Notes: generated by a model from the letters alone, not told the origin. Positions 11,373 through 24,030 are shown, counted from the first letter of the stretch. The stretch: 64,000 nucleotides of DNA from Stenogyne calaminthoides (GCA_037126765.1 JBBCBC010000050.1:806001-870000); one strand, 5' to 3'. A program made the numbers and translations.

Positions 11373-13315
11373 TGTTGGGATTATACTGGAAAGTATGCTT
11401 TTACTTCGTATAATCGAAACTGAATTTTCAGACTTATTTACTGAAATAAATTGTTTATCACTGATGCTTTAAATATTTTTGAATGTTACATATATTTACT
11501 GCATAACTGTTCAATAAGTCGTACGTGTTACATTGTAGTTAATTTAGTGATACCAGATCACAGAAGATTAAATTAACAGTCCCTTATAACTAAAAGTACA
11601 CCATTCACGACCTAGATGGAAATGAACAACCCATCGTGAAAGGTTGAAGTGTAAGGCTCAGATTGACTTGTCTTGACCAAGAGATTACACTTGTGCATGA
11701 CTGATGCACTGAATAGGACCTACAGGAGGATAAATTCTTCAGAACTGAACAAGGAAGAATTAGACCTCAGTGGTTCGTTATTTCTTTATCTTCGTCCCTT
11801 AAATAGGATCACGTGGGATTGGTAACTATTGCTTTGACTTATCATGGGTAGCGAATCAATGAGATTCAATACTTTTTATCTTGGGAAATATTATTAGTCA
11901 CATGTGATTGCTAAGATTTAATACGAAGAATCGTGTGCAAGTACGCTTGTTCGATTTGCCCCCTTGGGAGGTTCATAAGCTTTATCATACCAAATCTTGC
12001 AAGTGGAATTAGTTTCCGGTATGGATAATAATGTTGAAACGTTCCTTGACCAAGGACAAAAGATATTAATTAACGGAAAGCTATTTCAGTGGCTTGAATT
12101 AATTAATGGGCTAGATAATCTTAAACACGGGAAATAATAACCGGGAGCCATATTGACTGTAATATGGGTTAAGATGGATAGTGCAATATTAATTATGTAG
12201 TGGGATTAATTAATATTTATGGGCTTGAATAATATTGTGGCTCAATATTAGATATTCAAGGTCCATTAGAAGGTCAAATCTTAATTCTCCTAAAGGCCCC
12301 CTGAGTAGCCCAACATATAGTCCAATAACTGAAAAGGTGATTAAAATAAAATAAATATTGTTGCTTAATTTTCCAACTAAATTTTGAAAATCATAGATAT
12401 GTTGGGAGAAAGATTTTCTTTGAATTTTTTTATGGAATGAAGATATGTATTCTTGGAATACAAGATTATCTCATTAAATTCAAGAAATCTCCCACTAGGT
12501 TATCTATGATGTGATTTTCGAAAAATTAGAAAATATAGTAGGCAAGAAAGATTTTCTTGATTTTCTTGAAAATATATTATGGAAGATATGTATTTCTTGA
12601 AATACAAGAATATCTCATAAATTCAAGAAGATCCAAATCTTGGATTCTTGACCCCAATATTTTCGAAATAGCAAATAGAGAAGGTGGGATTTTGTGAAAT
12701 ATTATAATTATGGGAAAAAGAATATAGGAGATATATTCAAGATTTCTTGAAGATCAAGAAAATATTTTTCCACATTATTTTAGACCTAAATTTTCGACCA
12801 CCTGACCTCTATAAATAGGGGATGAATGTTTCATTCCTAGTAACACACGAAAATTGGTTTTTCGGAAAAATATCAGCGTCGATAAAATATCAAATATTTT
12901 GTAACGTCGACAGATTGTATTTTTTTGAAAAACGACAATTGTGAGTAGTGTACAATTCCATGTGCTGAAAAAATTAGTAAATCCACAAAGGTGGTGCAAC
13001 ATATTTTATTTTCCTTTTGTTAAATCGTTCACAAGAATCCTTCCATCGGATAGTCGAACGAGAGCTAAGGGAATACTTGGGAAGTCCTTACGGTTAGTCT
13101 ATTCAGCCACACCGTTGCCATCCCAAGAGGTATGTTCACGTAAACTCGTTGAATTCTGCATGCATAGGTTTTACGTGAATTGTTATATGCATGATATGTT
13201 GTTGGATTATTATTTGAATTAATATAGGATTAATTCATGCTAGTAATAATTATAAGAATTAAATTTGTATTTAAATATTCACCCCGAATAGATCTGTGCA
13301 ACTTATTCCCCAACA
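11373..13315 (+). repeat. 5' LTR of copia copy B
   Basis: It starts TGTTGGG, ends CCCCAACA, and is immediately followed by AC and the primer-binding site. The TATA box CTATAAATAG is at 12809-12818, about 500 bp before the LTR end. Confidence 0.95.
12809..12818 (+). promoter_or_regulatory. TATA box of the copia B 5' LTR
   Basis: CTATAAATAG in AT-rich U3, conserved in all complete LTRs of this family in the window. Transcription would start about 30 bp downstream. Confidence 0.72.
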
Positions 13316-13317
13316 AC

Positions 13318-13331
13318 TGGTATCAGAGCCA
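13318..13331 (+). other. Primer-binding site of copia B
   Basis: TGGTATCAGAGCCA, two bases after the 5' LTR. It is complementary to the 3' end of initiator methionine tRNA. Confidence 0.94.
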
Positions 13332-14812
13332 CGGTTTCGGGCTCTGAATTTTAAATTGTAATTTAATTCGCGGACATTAAATTTGAAATTGGATAGTAGA
13401 ATTGCTAGATCTATTTTGCAGGTATCCAATTGTCATGGAATTTAATGTGTTTGTTTATGCATGCATATAAACTGTGGTTTTAATTCGATTCGTTCGGATT
13501 TGTTTTGCCTCGTGAGAAAATCCACGAGTAGACTAGGATTTGTTTGATTTGATCAATGTAATAGACTAGTCTAGATCTAGGTTTATTTATTTTTTGTAAA
13601 TAAATTGTAACTGGATCGGAAACGAAGAGAAGACGAAGAATTAAAGGACAAAATCCAGAATCGGGTGGGGATGCGCTGCTATTGCACGATGGGCACGCAC
13701 GGGCGAGGCCGAGGCGCTCTAGTGCGCGCGAGAACAAAGCCACAAGACGGGCGACGTGGCGCTAAGGTGCAGCGACTGCAGGCGCACATCGGGCCGAAAG
13801 CGGACGCGGACGCGCTGCACGCGGGGACGATATGGCGCGAGGTTTTACGATGGCAGAGGCTGGCGAAGGGCACGCCAAGATGCGCGCGTGATACGCTGTG
13901 ACGCCTCGCCGAGATGTGCCGAGGCGCTGGAGGCACCGGGCGGGCGCGATACCGCTGGCGGTGCTAAGGCCGCCGAGGTTGCCCAGCTAAGTGGCCGCCG
14001 GATGCGGCGCAGATCCTGCTGCGAGCTACTTGGCGTGGCATTTCGAGACGGAGTATTTTTCGAGACGATCGAGTGGGAGAAATTCGAGACGGTGTTTCTT
14101 CAAAATCAAGCCAAGAAAAATCAAACCATGACAATTGGATAATTTGTGCCCAATATGTTTATTTTTCTGTTTTGCTTGATTTATTTTGTGCTATCTTATG
14201 CTTTATTTAATTTGTTTAAATGTGTTTGCATGAGAATTGCCTAAATGAAAAATCTCACCTTCAAAATTACTAAATATGTTTAAATAATTAATTGACAATT
14301 TTATTCCGGATAATAAAATTGAATTAATTTTGACCTCCATGATTTATTTATTTGTGAATTCTTTTGGAGAAATTCCCCCCACGGGACGGTCAAAGGTAGG
14401 TTTTCACATGAATGAATTCCAAACGGATGATTGTGGGTTATTACTAGTGGCGACGATGACCCTCCCCACGAGGCTCGTTCAAAGCGAAATAATAATCTTG
14501 TATTTAATCATGGTTATTACTTAGGTATAAAATTGATATGCATATACTTCCCCGAAGTCCCTGTCAATTTTATATTGGTCAAGTGGGAGCCAACTATTAA
14601 TCTGGATATTAAAGGTTTGTAATTGTTCTTGTTTGTAACCTGCTTGAATGTGTTTAAATAATGACCCACCCCACGTGGCTTATTTAAACTGTTTTTGAGA
14701 TGTTGGGTGATGCATGTTCATTTTTTTTTTTGAGATTTTAAATATGATGCATGTGATCGAATCTTGTGATATACTTGTGCTTATGCATATAGTTATTTAT
14801 TTCGATTCAAAG
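13332..14812 (+). other. Untranslated leader of copia B with GC-rich island
   Basis: It is the homologue of 4746-6270 in copy A. Bases about 13640-14060 are GC- and CpG-rich. The flanks (13380-13630 and 14040-14810) align well with copy A, while the island matches only in short pieces. Short ORFs inside it are not conserved between the copies, so I do not call them genes. Confidence 0.7.
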
Positions 14813-15460
14813 ATGTCGTTACTTTTTAATCCACTGTTATTATACTTAAAGTCAATACAATATGGAAACTATATTAATTGGAAAATTATTTTTGTCCTAA
14901 CTGCACAAAAGCACAAGTGGATTTTTGACACACCAAAATCAGATGAGCCAACTGATGAGTCAAAATATGCGGGACTCATCAGATCACCTTGCGAGAGATG
15001 TCGTCGCTGAAAATGGTGGAGGGCAAACCCGTAAGGGATTACGTCCTCAAAATAGATGGTCCATCTGAACAAACTTGAGATTCTGAGTGCAGATTATGAT
15101 CTCGAGACTCAGATGAATTTGGTACTTCACTCTCTTCCCAAAAAGTTTTTGAGCATTTTGGCCTCGCTAGAAAATTTGTTGCAAGCTTTTGGTCTCGGCA
15201 GAGATGTTGATAAGGCACCAAACTCAAGCTTTGATGGCAAGTGGTCCGTCTTCATCTTCTAGGCCAAAGGCAGACAAGAAAATGAAGAGGACCAAAAGCC
15301 ATAAGCAATAAAACTCAACTGTTGCCAAGGGCAATGGTAAGATGAGGAATGCATATTGTGTCAAGAAAAATCCAAAGAGGAAGTGCTTAAGCTGCAGTGA
15401 GAGAGGACAATGGAGGTTTTGCCTGTTCCAACCCCAAAAGGGACGGACAGAAAGATAATT
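14813..15460 (+). pseudogene. copia B gag, decayed
   Basis: The start ATG is at 14813-14815. The beginning matches copia-type gag (NWKIIFVLTAQKHKW) but the frame is soon lost. Later pieces include NKLEILSADYDLETQMNLVLHS, a Lys-rich tract, and a degenerate zinc knuckle near 15382-15410 (KCLSCSERGQW in place of a CCHC motif). Several frameshifts and an internal deletion relative to copy A make it non-functional. Confidence 0.8.
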
Positions 15461-18373
15461 CTCACGCACTAGTTGTTGAAACTTGTTTAGCGGTGTATAC
15501 CTCTCATTCGTGGGTGGTTGATACGAGATCCACTAATCATGTTGGCTTCACGGGTTCAAATGGACCCGACAACTTAGTGGAAGTGAAATCCTCATCACAC
15601 TGGGCGATGCTACGAGAGTGGCAGCTGAAGCAGTGGGAGAAGTGCACCTATCTTTTGAAGATAAAGTTTTTTTGAGATTATCTTTATGTTCCCAGTTTTA
15701 GAAAGAATTCACTTTCAGTTTCTAAAATTTGATTAAAGAACACTAAGTTTCTTCTAATAAGAATGACATCATTTCTTGAAATGATGAGTGTATCTGTTAC
15801 GGGACATTGATGGAAAATCTCTATACAATTAACTGTGCACACCACTCACGAAATGCATCCTATGACACATCAACTATTTCCGACAAAAGAAAATGTGAAC
15901 GAAACACTTCTTTGGCATCTAAGATTGGGTCATATAAATCCAAAGAGGATCCAAAGGTTGGTAAAAGACGGTTCACTGGAGTGTCTCCAAGTTGAACCAA
16001 TTCCAACCTGTGAATCATGTTTGGAGGGTAAAATGACCAAGAGGGCATTTGGAGCCAAGGGGAATAGGGCCAAAGAAGTGTTAGAGATCGTTCACACAGA
16101 TGTATGTGGTCCAATGTCAACCAAAGCAAGAGAAGGGTATGAGTAATTTTATTGATGATTACTCAAGGTACGGTTATATTTTCCTTATGAAGCATAAATC
16201 TGAGACATTTGAGAAATTCAAAGAATTTAAGTCTCAAACAGAGAATCATAGGGAAAAACGTATCAGGTCTCTACGATCTGATCGTGGAGGCGAATACCTC
16301 AGCGATGAGTTTTTGAACTACTTATCTGATGAATGGATTGTATCCCAAATTAATGCACCCGAACCCTCAACAAAATGGGGTTGCAGAGCGAAGAAATAGA
16401 ACTCTTTTGGAAATGGTTAGATCGATGATGAGTTATGTGGATCTTCCCAAGTCGTTCTGGGGTCATGCCTTGGAAACAACGGCTTACATTCTGAACTTGG
16501 TGCCATCCAAATTGGTTCCAAAAACTCCCAAAGAATTGTGGACCAGGCGCAAGCCTAGTATGAGACACATGAGAATTTGGGGGTGTCCGCCCACGTGTTG
16601 GACAAGGAAGGTCGTAAATGGATCCTCGATCGTAATTAAAAATTTGTTTGTAGGATACCCCAGGAACAAAAAAGGGTGTATGTTCTATGGTACCAAGATC
16701 ATAAAATTGGTCATCGACTCCACTTTAGATTTTTGGAAGAAGACTATATGAACCAAAGAAAACCCGTAGTGAGATTACCTTAGATGAGCTTAGAGGGGGC
16801 AAACCTCGGTTACCAATTTGCTAGATGATATACCAAACGATCTGCTTTCAAACCGAGCCTCGTCAGAAGTGGGAGGGTTGTTAGACAGCCCGAGAGATTC
16901 ATGGGAATAGGAGAGTCCTCGGACTTGATTCCCTGACAAGACGAATCGGACCCATGGACATATGACGAGGCACTCCAAGATAAGGATCAGATTCTTGGCA
17001 AACAAAGAATGAAAGCGAAATGGGTTCTATGTTTCATAATAGAGTTTGGGAGCCAGTCGAACCACTTAATGGGGTCAAACCCATTGGATGCAAGTGGGTA
17101 TATAAGAGGAAAAGAGGACCGGACGGGAGGGTGGAAACCTTCAGAGCAAGGCTAGTGGCGAAAGGTTATACTCTAGAAAGAAGGGATCGATTATGAGGAA
17201 ACTTTTTTCACCGTAGCCATGCTTAAGTCTATCCAGATTCTCTTATCGATTCTTTCTTTGCATTTCGATTTTGAAATCTGGCAAATGGATGTCAAGACAG
17301 CTTTCCTTAATGGAAGTCTTGATGAAGAGATCTATATGCAACAACCCCAAGGTTTCATTGAAATAGGCCAAGAACACCTAGTTTGTAAGCTCAGGAGGTC
17401 CATTTATGGACTCAAACAGGCATCCAGAGCTTGGAACCAATGTTTTGATCATGTTATAAAGTCTTATGGGTTTGATCAAAACGAGTTTGAAAGTTGTGTG
17501 TATAAAAAAGCGTGTGCCGGAATCGCATTGGTATTCTTAGTACTATCGTAGATGACATTCGATCATCGAACGATGTGAAGGTGTTATCGATGTAAGGCAT
17601 GGCTTTCAAAAACAGTTTTGATATGAAGGACTTAGGGGAAGCCAGACACATCCTTGGGATCAAGATCACTCGAGATCGTAAGAAAAGGATGATAGGCTTA
17701 TCGCAAACTTCATACATAGACACTGTCTTGAAATGATTCAGCATGCAAGATTCCAAGAAAGGATTCGTAACCTTTCAGACTTGGAATCCATCTATCCAAG
17801 AAAATGTTCCCTAAGACACAAAAGGAGATAGATGACATGAAAGGCATTCCTTGTGCTTCGGCTGTCGGAAACCTTATGTATGCAATGCTGTGTACGAGAC
17901 CGGATATCTGCTTTGTTGTAGGCATGGTAGCTAGATATCAAAGTAACCCAGGGAAAGAGCATTGGACGACAGTTAAAAACATTCTGAAGTTTCTGAAAAG
18001 AACTCGGGATAGAATGTTGATTTATCAGTCAGATAGTCCAATCCCCATCGGCTACACGGACTCGGATTTCCAATCAGACTTAGATTCCAGAAACTATCTA
18101 CCTCAGTTAGTGTGTTTCCATTTGGGAAGTGTAGCCATCAAATGGACGAGTGTGAAGCAAATGCATCAACGACTCAACCATGGAAGTCGGGTAAGTAGTG
18201 CTTGTGAAGCGATGAAAAAGAACCGACAGGCTCTGACCTTCTTAGTGGACTTGGATGGAGTTTCAATTTGTCTAGCAATATTTGCTAGGGGCGATTTAAA
18301 ATTCAAGGAACCAAGAGTTCACGAGTCAAACAAGCACACTAAAGGAAAGACATCTTATATGAGAAATCGTTAA
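15461..18373 (+). pseudogene. copia B pol, decayed (protease, integrase, RT, RNase H)
   Basis: All domains can be followed across frames. The protease site reads WVVDTRSTNHV near 15510, where DTR replaces the catalytic DSG-type motif. The GAG-pre-integrase finger (HLRLGHINPKR...CESCLEGK) is at 15910-16040. The integrase core (HTDVCGP, RSDRGGEY, GVAERRN) is at 16090-16410. The RT (WQMDVKTAFLN, YGLKQASRAWNQ) is at 17280-17440. The RNase H (DMKGIPCASAVGNLMYAMLCTRPD) is at 17830-18200. At least six frameshifts or stops separate these blocks. Confidence 0.88.
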
Positions 18374-18603
18374 GAGATGAGATATAGATGTGGCAAAGAT
18401 AGCGTCTAAGGACAACCTGTGATTCATTCACAAAGTGGTCCCTCTCGAATACATTCGAGAGACATGTGGAAGGAATGGGTGTCAAGACCGTTGTCAATCT
18501 GCTTTGAGTATAAGTGGGAGAAATTATTAGGTTAGGTGTAGGTGACATTAGATGTCATTTGACTATCTGAGACGTGTTGTAGTATACTTAAAAGCAGACT
18601 TTG

Positions 18604-18619
18604 AGTATAAGTGGGAGAT
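18604..18619 (+). other. Polypurine tract of copia B
   Basis: AGTATAAGTGGGAGAT directly before the 3' LTR, matching copy A. The LTR itself starts TATTGGG here instead of TGTTGGG, a point change in the terminal TG. Confidence 0.85.
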
Positions 18620-20553
18620 TATTGGGATTATACTGGAATGTATGCTTTTACTTTGTATAATCGAAACTGAATTTTTAGACTTATTTACTGAAATAAATTG
18701 TTTATCACTGATGCTTTAAATATTATCGAATGTTACATATATTTCTTTGCATAACTGCTTCAATAAGTCGTCGTGTGTTACATTGTAGTTAATTTAGTGA
18801 TACCGGATCACGTAAGATTAAATTAATCCGGTCCCTTGTAACTAAAAGTACACCATTCACAACCTAGATGGAAATGAACAACCCATCGTGAAAGGTTGAA
18901 GTGTAAGGCTCAGATTGACTTGTCTTGACCAAGAGATTACACTAGTGCATGACTGATGCACTGAATAGGACCTACATGAGGATAAATTCTTCAGAACTGA
19001 ACAAGGAAGAATTAGACCTCAGTGGTTCGTTATTTCTTAATCTTTGTCTCTTAAATAGGATCACGTGGGATTGGTAACTATTGCTTTGACTTATCATGGG
19101 TAGCGAATCAATGAGATTCAATACTTTTTATCTTGGGCAATATTATTAGTCACATGTGATTGCTAAGATTTATCTGAAGAATGGTCGTGTCGCAAGTGAC
19201 ACATTGTTCGATTTGCCCCCTTGGGAGGTTCATAAGCTTTATCATACCAAATCTTGCAAGTGGAATTAGTTTCCGGTATGGATAATAATGTTGAACCGTT
19301 CCTTGACCAAGGACAAAAGATATTAATTAACGGAAAGCTATTTCAGTGGCTTGGATTAATTAATGGGCTAGATAATAACTGGGAGTCATATTGACTGTAA
19401 TATGGGTTAAGATGGATAGTGCAATATTAATTATGTAGTGGGATTATTTAATATTTATGGGCTTGAATACTATTGTGGCTCAATATTAGATATTCAAGGT
19501 CCATTAGAAGGTCCAATCTTAATTCTCCTAAAGGCCCCCTGAGTAGCCCAACATATAGTCCAATAACTGAAAAGATGATTAAAATAAAATAAATATTGTT
19601 GCTTAATTTTCCAACTAAATTTAAAAAATCATAGATATGTTGGGAGAAAGATTTTCTTTGAATTTTGTTATGGAATGAAGATATGTATTCTTGGAATACA
19701 AGATTATCTCATTAAATTCAAGAAATCTCCCACTAGGTTATCTATGATGTGATTTTCGAAAAAATAGAAAATATAGTAGGCAAGAAAGATTTTCTTGATT
19801 TTCTTGAAAAGATATTATGGAAGATATGTATTTCTTGAAATACAAGAATATCTCATAAATTCAAGAAGATCCAAATCTTGGATTCTTGACCCCAATATTT
19901 TCGAAATAGCAAATAGAGAAGGTGGGATTTTGTGGAATATTATAATTATGGGAAAAAGAATATAGGAGATATATTCAAGATTTCTTGAAGATCAAGAAAA
20001 GATTTTTCCACATTATTTTAGACCTAAATTTTCGACCACCTGACCTCTATAAATAGGGGATGAATGTTTCATTCCCAGTAACACACGAAAATTGGTTTTT
20101 CGGAAAAATATCAGCGTCGATAAAATATCAAATATTTTGTAACGTCGACAGATTGTATTTTTTCGAAAAATGACAATTGTGAGTAGTGTACAATTCCATG
20201 TGCTGAAAAAATTAGTAAATCCACAAAGGTGGTGCAACATATTTTATTTTCCTTTTGTTAAATCGTTCACAAGAATCCTTCCACCGGATAGTCGAACGAG
20301 AGTTAAGGGAATACTTGGGAAGTCCTTACGGTTAGTCTATTCAGCCACACCGTTGCCATCCCAAGAGGTATGTTCACGTAAACTCGTTGAATTCCGCATG
20401 CGTAGGTTTTACGTGAATTGTTATATGCATGATATGTTATTGGATTATTATTTGAATTAATATAGGATTAATTCATGCTAGTAATAATTATAAGAATTAA
20501 ATTTGTATTTAAATATTCACCCCGAATAGATCTGTGCAACTTATTCCCCAACA
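18620..20553 (+). repeat. 3' LTR of copia copy B
   Basis: It is collinear with 11373-13315. It differs by scattered substitutions, a short deletion in the region near 19375, and a changed first dinucleotide (TA for TG). It ends CCCCAACA before the ACCCA target duplication. Confidence 0.95.
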
Positions 20554-20558
20554 ACCCA
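20554..20558. repeat. Target-site duplication of copia B, right (ACCCA)
   Basis: It is an exact partner of 11368-11372. Joining the flanks restores the interrupted 80-bp repeat unit of gypsy-1. Confidence 0.95.
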
Positions 20559-20770
20559 ACCTAAGTCGACCTCGGTCGCATACCCAGTCTAAGTCGGCTA
20601 AGCTAAGAATATGTGAAGGCTAGTATGTCGCATACCCAACCTAAGTCGACCTCGGTCACATACCAAGTCTAAGTCGACAAAGCCAAGAATATGTTAAGGC
20701 AATCATGTCACGCACCACGTCTAAGTTGACCTCGGTCGCACATCCTATCTAAGCCGACAGTCAAGTCGCT
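20559..20770 (+). repeat. 80-bp tandem repeat array of gypsy-1, right part
   Basis: It continues the array begun at 11165. One further unit is clear (near 20593-20672) and a last one decays by about 20770, where GTCGCACATCC replaces GTCGCATACCC. Confidence 0.85.
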
Positions 20771-21090
20771 CTCAATTAACAAATATGTTATCATTATGAT
20801 TTTTTATCCAGATGTTCGAGAAGACAAGATACACAAAGTCACCGATCTCAAAGTGTTGGAAAAAAATAAACAAGCATTCAAATCAGGAAGCGAGAAAGAT
20901 AGAAAGAAAAAGAACAGCAATTCCATTGATAAACGCCCGAAGGCAACAAAGTACAATTGCCCGGAGGCAGCAAAACACGCACACACCCTGAAGGGCAACC
21001 AAACCACTTGATTAACAAACCCCGAAGGGCGATTACATAAGAACGCCCGAAGTCAAATGGCATACTGCCGCAGAAAAACCATCCAAGAAA

Positions 21091-23863
21091 TCAGCTCAGC
21101 GGAGCATCCGAGGTCCCCTCAGCAGGGTTGATCGACGCTTCTTGTTCAACCTCGGGAATCTCAACGCTAGCTCGATTCCCTTCACCATTTCCACCTTCAT
21201 TGCCACCGACAACCTCGTCATCACCGCCATCCTGGCCACCCTCCATCTCTTCATTCAGCAACCCAAGAAGCTCCTCGGGATCATAAAGATTGGCGCTTGG
21301 GGGAAGAAAGCTAAAATTCACACCATAAGCTGCGAGGTCTTTGATGGGAAGATCATCCCCCTCCCTAACAGGGTTGTTGCGCATATAGGCCATGAGCATC
21401 TCAGTCATCGTTGACTTGGCCCCTTCGAGGTCACCGGCAAGGTGGCAGGCCCGGACAACATTAGAGAAGGAGTGGATATAGGCCATGTTGGAGGCGTGAT
21501 GACGCTCCAACTTGATGGTGATAGGGAAGTCATGGACCTCAGCTTCTAACCGGCGACACTGATTCACCACCTCGGTGGTCTTGTCCATGCTCTCCTTCAC
21601 TTTCTTATCTCGGAGCTCGAGATCTTTCGCCATATGTGGGAGTTTCCTATCCATATCATCCCGCTCCCGAGCCACCTCTTTCAGCTTTTCCTCGGCAGTG
21701 ACTTTGGCACTGATGGTGGTTTTCCCTCTCCTTCGCCGACCTCGCCAAATCCACCTTCATCAGCGAACAGGTTGCCTCAGCTTTCTGAGCCTGGATTTTC
21801 GCTCGACCATACTGATCTCATCTCCTCTCGATAAATGCCAATGACCGGCACATATGGGCGACCCCCGAGGTCAGGTTCTCCGAGAAGTGCTGGGTGTGAG
21901 CCTCCTCATGGAGATCCAAAGTCCAGGACTTCGGGGCATCGACGGCGATCTGGAGGAGATAAGGGGGTTGAGCGTCATTGGTAGCAGGGTCTCGCGACCA
22001 TAAGAAGTTGCGAGTTGCCTCACCTCGGAAGACCCCATCATCTAGGTTGTATCTGCAAGACAATTATACGTGAGCACGAAGTCCTCTTCCTGGCGAACAA
22101 AGAAAAAGACAGGATGATAAAGAATTATTTACCGTCGGCGGAAGTCCAGGTTCCAACCGAGGAAAGTGTGATCCTCGACCTCGTTCTCATCACCGAGTAA
22201 TTTCAAAATGGTATCCGGTTCCCCGCCAACCCGACAACACCACTCTCCCGCCCGGGGAGTTCCGCAGAACATCCATATCCACGGATGTTCGGACTGCCGG
22301 GAACTCCTCCCGTGATACTCGTGACTTTGGTGGCCGCCTTTTTTCCGACCTCGCCTGGGCGGTTTTTTATCTTCAGAGGCGAGGTTCAAATGGCCCGCCT
22401 GTCATTTCTTCCTCTGTCCGATCACGCCTCCCGAAGAGCTAAGGCCCGAGCAACCTTCTCACGATATCCTCGAGTTAAGGTTCTCGCATCTCACAAGAAC
22501 TTTTGGCGTAATTGAAGTGTATGGGCTCTAGGAAAGAAACCGGAGACAAAAGAAGAATTACACCTAAGTAAACAAATAAACAAATAATCGCTCGGGCGAA
22601 TGTTATCCAAATCACTTATCGAATATCTTTTGGCGCCTAAAAGCGAAATGAGATGGTATCGTCGAGCCAAATAACTCCAAGCACTTCAATCTTTTGCGTA
22701 ATAGTTAAGGACCGCTCGTCGGATCAATAAAACGCAAACTTGGATCAACAAAGACGAGGAAAGGAATGGAGAGCTCGGAGGTCTTGGAATTCTTAGAAAT
22801 TTAAATAATAAAAAAAAAAATTAAATCGAGATATGGATGGATGACGAGATCAAAAGAACTTACGTTTAAAGGTCACATAGTCGCGAGGTATTTCGCGATA
22901 TCCGAGAGATCCTAGAGCATAGATGGGGCTTTGCCAGACTCCCCCCACCAACCAACACTTCTCTTTCCAATCTTGGACCTTGCTAGGGAGGTCCTCAACT
23001 ATCTTCATATGGGGGCGAGCCTTTACATAGTAGTACCCCGGGTCCTTTCCCCACTTCGCTAGCGAGATCAGAGAGTTCAGCTCTTTGACGGAAGGGAACG
23101 CCCGAGGTTGGACCCTCCCGAATAGCGATAAGAGCCCGATTATGGTACTCCATCCATTAGGAGTAATCTGGATCGGAGCTAGGCCCCAGAACCACAACAG
23201 TGAGGTGATCATGGGATGAAGAGGAAAGCGGAGCCCGACCTTCATCATGTCATAATTTATCGCCACGCACCCATCGGGGACCTGGTCGGCATAGTCAACC
23301 TTGTATTCGGGAACCCAGAAGTGAACATCGCTAGGAACCTGGAACTGCTCCCGCCACAAGAAGAGGTCGGCTTCAGTCACCGAGCTAGTCACCTCGCTCG
23401 CGGCAAAGATACTATCCTCGCGGACCCGAGTCGGCCTAGGAATCACCTCGAGAGGACCGGTCAAGCTCTCTTCAACTCTCAACCTGCGATCGACATCATC
23501 GACCTCGTCGTCCTCGCTTGGCACGTCGGGGACGACCTCATCCGACAAGAATTCAAACTCGGCCGAATCAATTAAATCCGAATTGAGGGTGTCTTCTCCC
23601 TCCCCCACCTCCTCTAAAATTTGAAATTCAGGCTCGGCAGGAACCAAAACATCTTCCAGAGGCTCCCCCGTGGCTCAACGCAGACTGCGCCTCTTCGAGG
23701 TAACCTCTCCCCCAGCTCGTACGGGTATTTCACTCACCGTCTCTGAAGAGACGAACACCACCGATGCCTCAGCACCGCCGCGGCCTCGCCGCCGGCGATT
23801 CACGGGGATAGTAGCAGAACTCCCAGCCACGCTCCCCGAATTTTCTCGACTCTCGGATGCCAT
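21091..23863 (-). pseudogene. Antisense gene of gypsy-1, PF04195-like (plant gypsy-type transposon protein)
   Basis: This minus-strand gene lies between pol and the 3' LTR. Exon 1 starts at ATG 23861-23863 and runs to a strong donor (C|GTAAGT) at 22864. One TGA (23675-23677) interrupts an otherwise continuous 333-codon frame. That frame holds an acidic N-terminus and a region with FPLHPMITSLLWFWGLAPIQ and PNGWSTIIGLLSLFGR, which I assign to the putative gypsy-type transposon family (PF04195, Transposase_28). Exon 2 (about 22131-22520) follows an acceptor TTTCTTTCCTAG. Exon 3 runs from 22054 (acceptor TTGCAG) to 21091. The exon 2/3 junction keeps the frame (DFRR|RYNLDDG). A frameshift lies near 21700-21830. 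The C-terminus is charged and coiled-coil-like, then acidic and Gly-rich. The function of these proteins is not established. Confidence 0.75.
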
Positions 23864-24022
23864 TCATCACAGAAGGACGCAACAAACGAAGAAAGGAAAG
23901 GGATCTAGAATTTACCTGAGGAGAAACAAACACCGGAATTGCACGAACACGGATCGCCTGAGCAACAAGGAAGTTTTCGAGAGTTTGGAGAGTGGAAAAT
24001 GGAGAATGAGAGAAGAAAGGTG

Positions 24023-24030
24023 TATTTATA
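24023..24030 (-). promoter_or_regulatory. TATA box for the gypsy-1 antisense gene
   Basis: The minus strand reads TATAAATA about 160 bp before the ATG at 23863. It lies outside the LTR, so the antisense gene appears to have its own promoter. Confidence 0.6.

Larger units (their letters stand above)
11373..20553 (+). mobile_element. Ty1/copia LTR retrotransposon, copy B (complete ends, decayed coding region)
   Basis: A 9181-bp element with two LTRs (1943 and 1934 bp), primer-binding site, leader, gag, pol, polypurine tract and perfect 5-bp target duplications. It belongs to the same family as copy A but lies in the opposite orientation. It inserted within the 80-bp tandem array of gypsy-1. 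Its coding region carries many more frameshifts and stops than copy A. Its LTRs differ from each other by scattered substitutions and a deletion of about 17 bp near 19375, so the insertion is not recent. Confidence 0.95.

Noticed and set aside
13665..14142. Overlapping ORFs of 78-128 codons in the copia B leader
   Set aside because: Same GC-rich island in different frames; not conserved with copy A.
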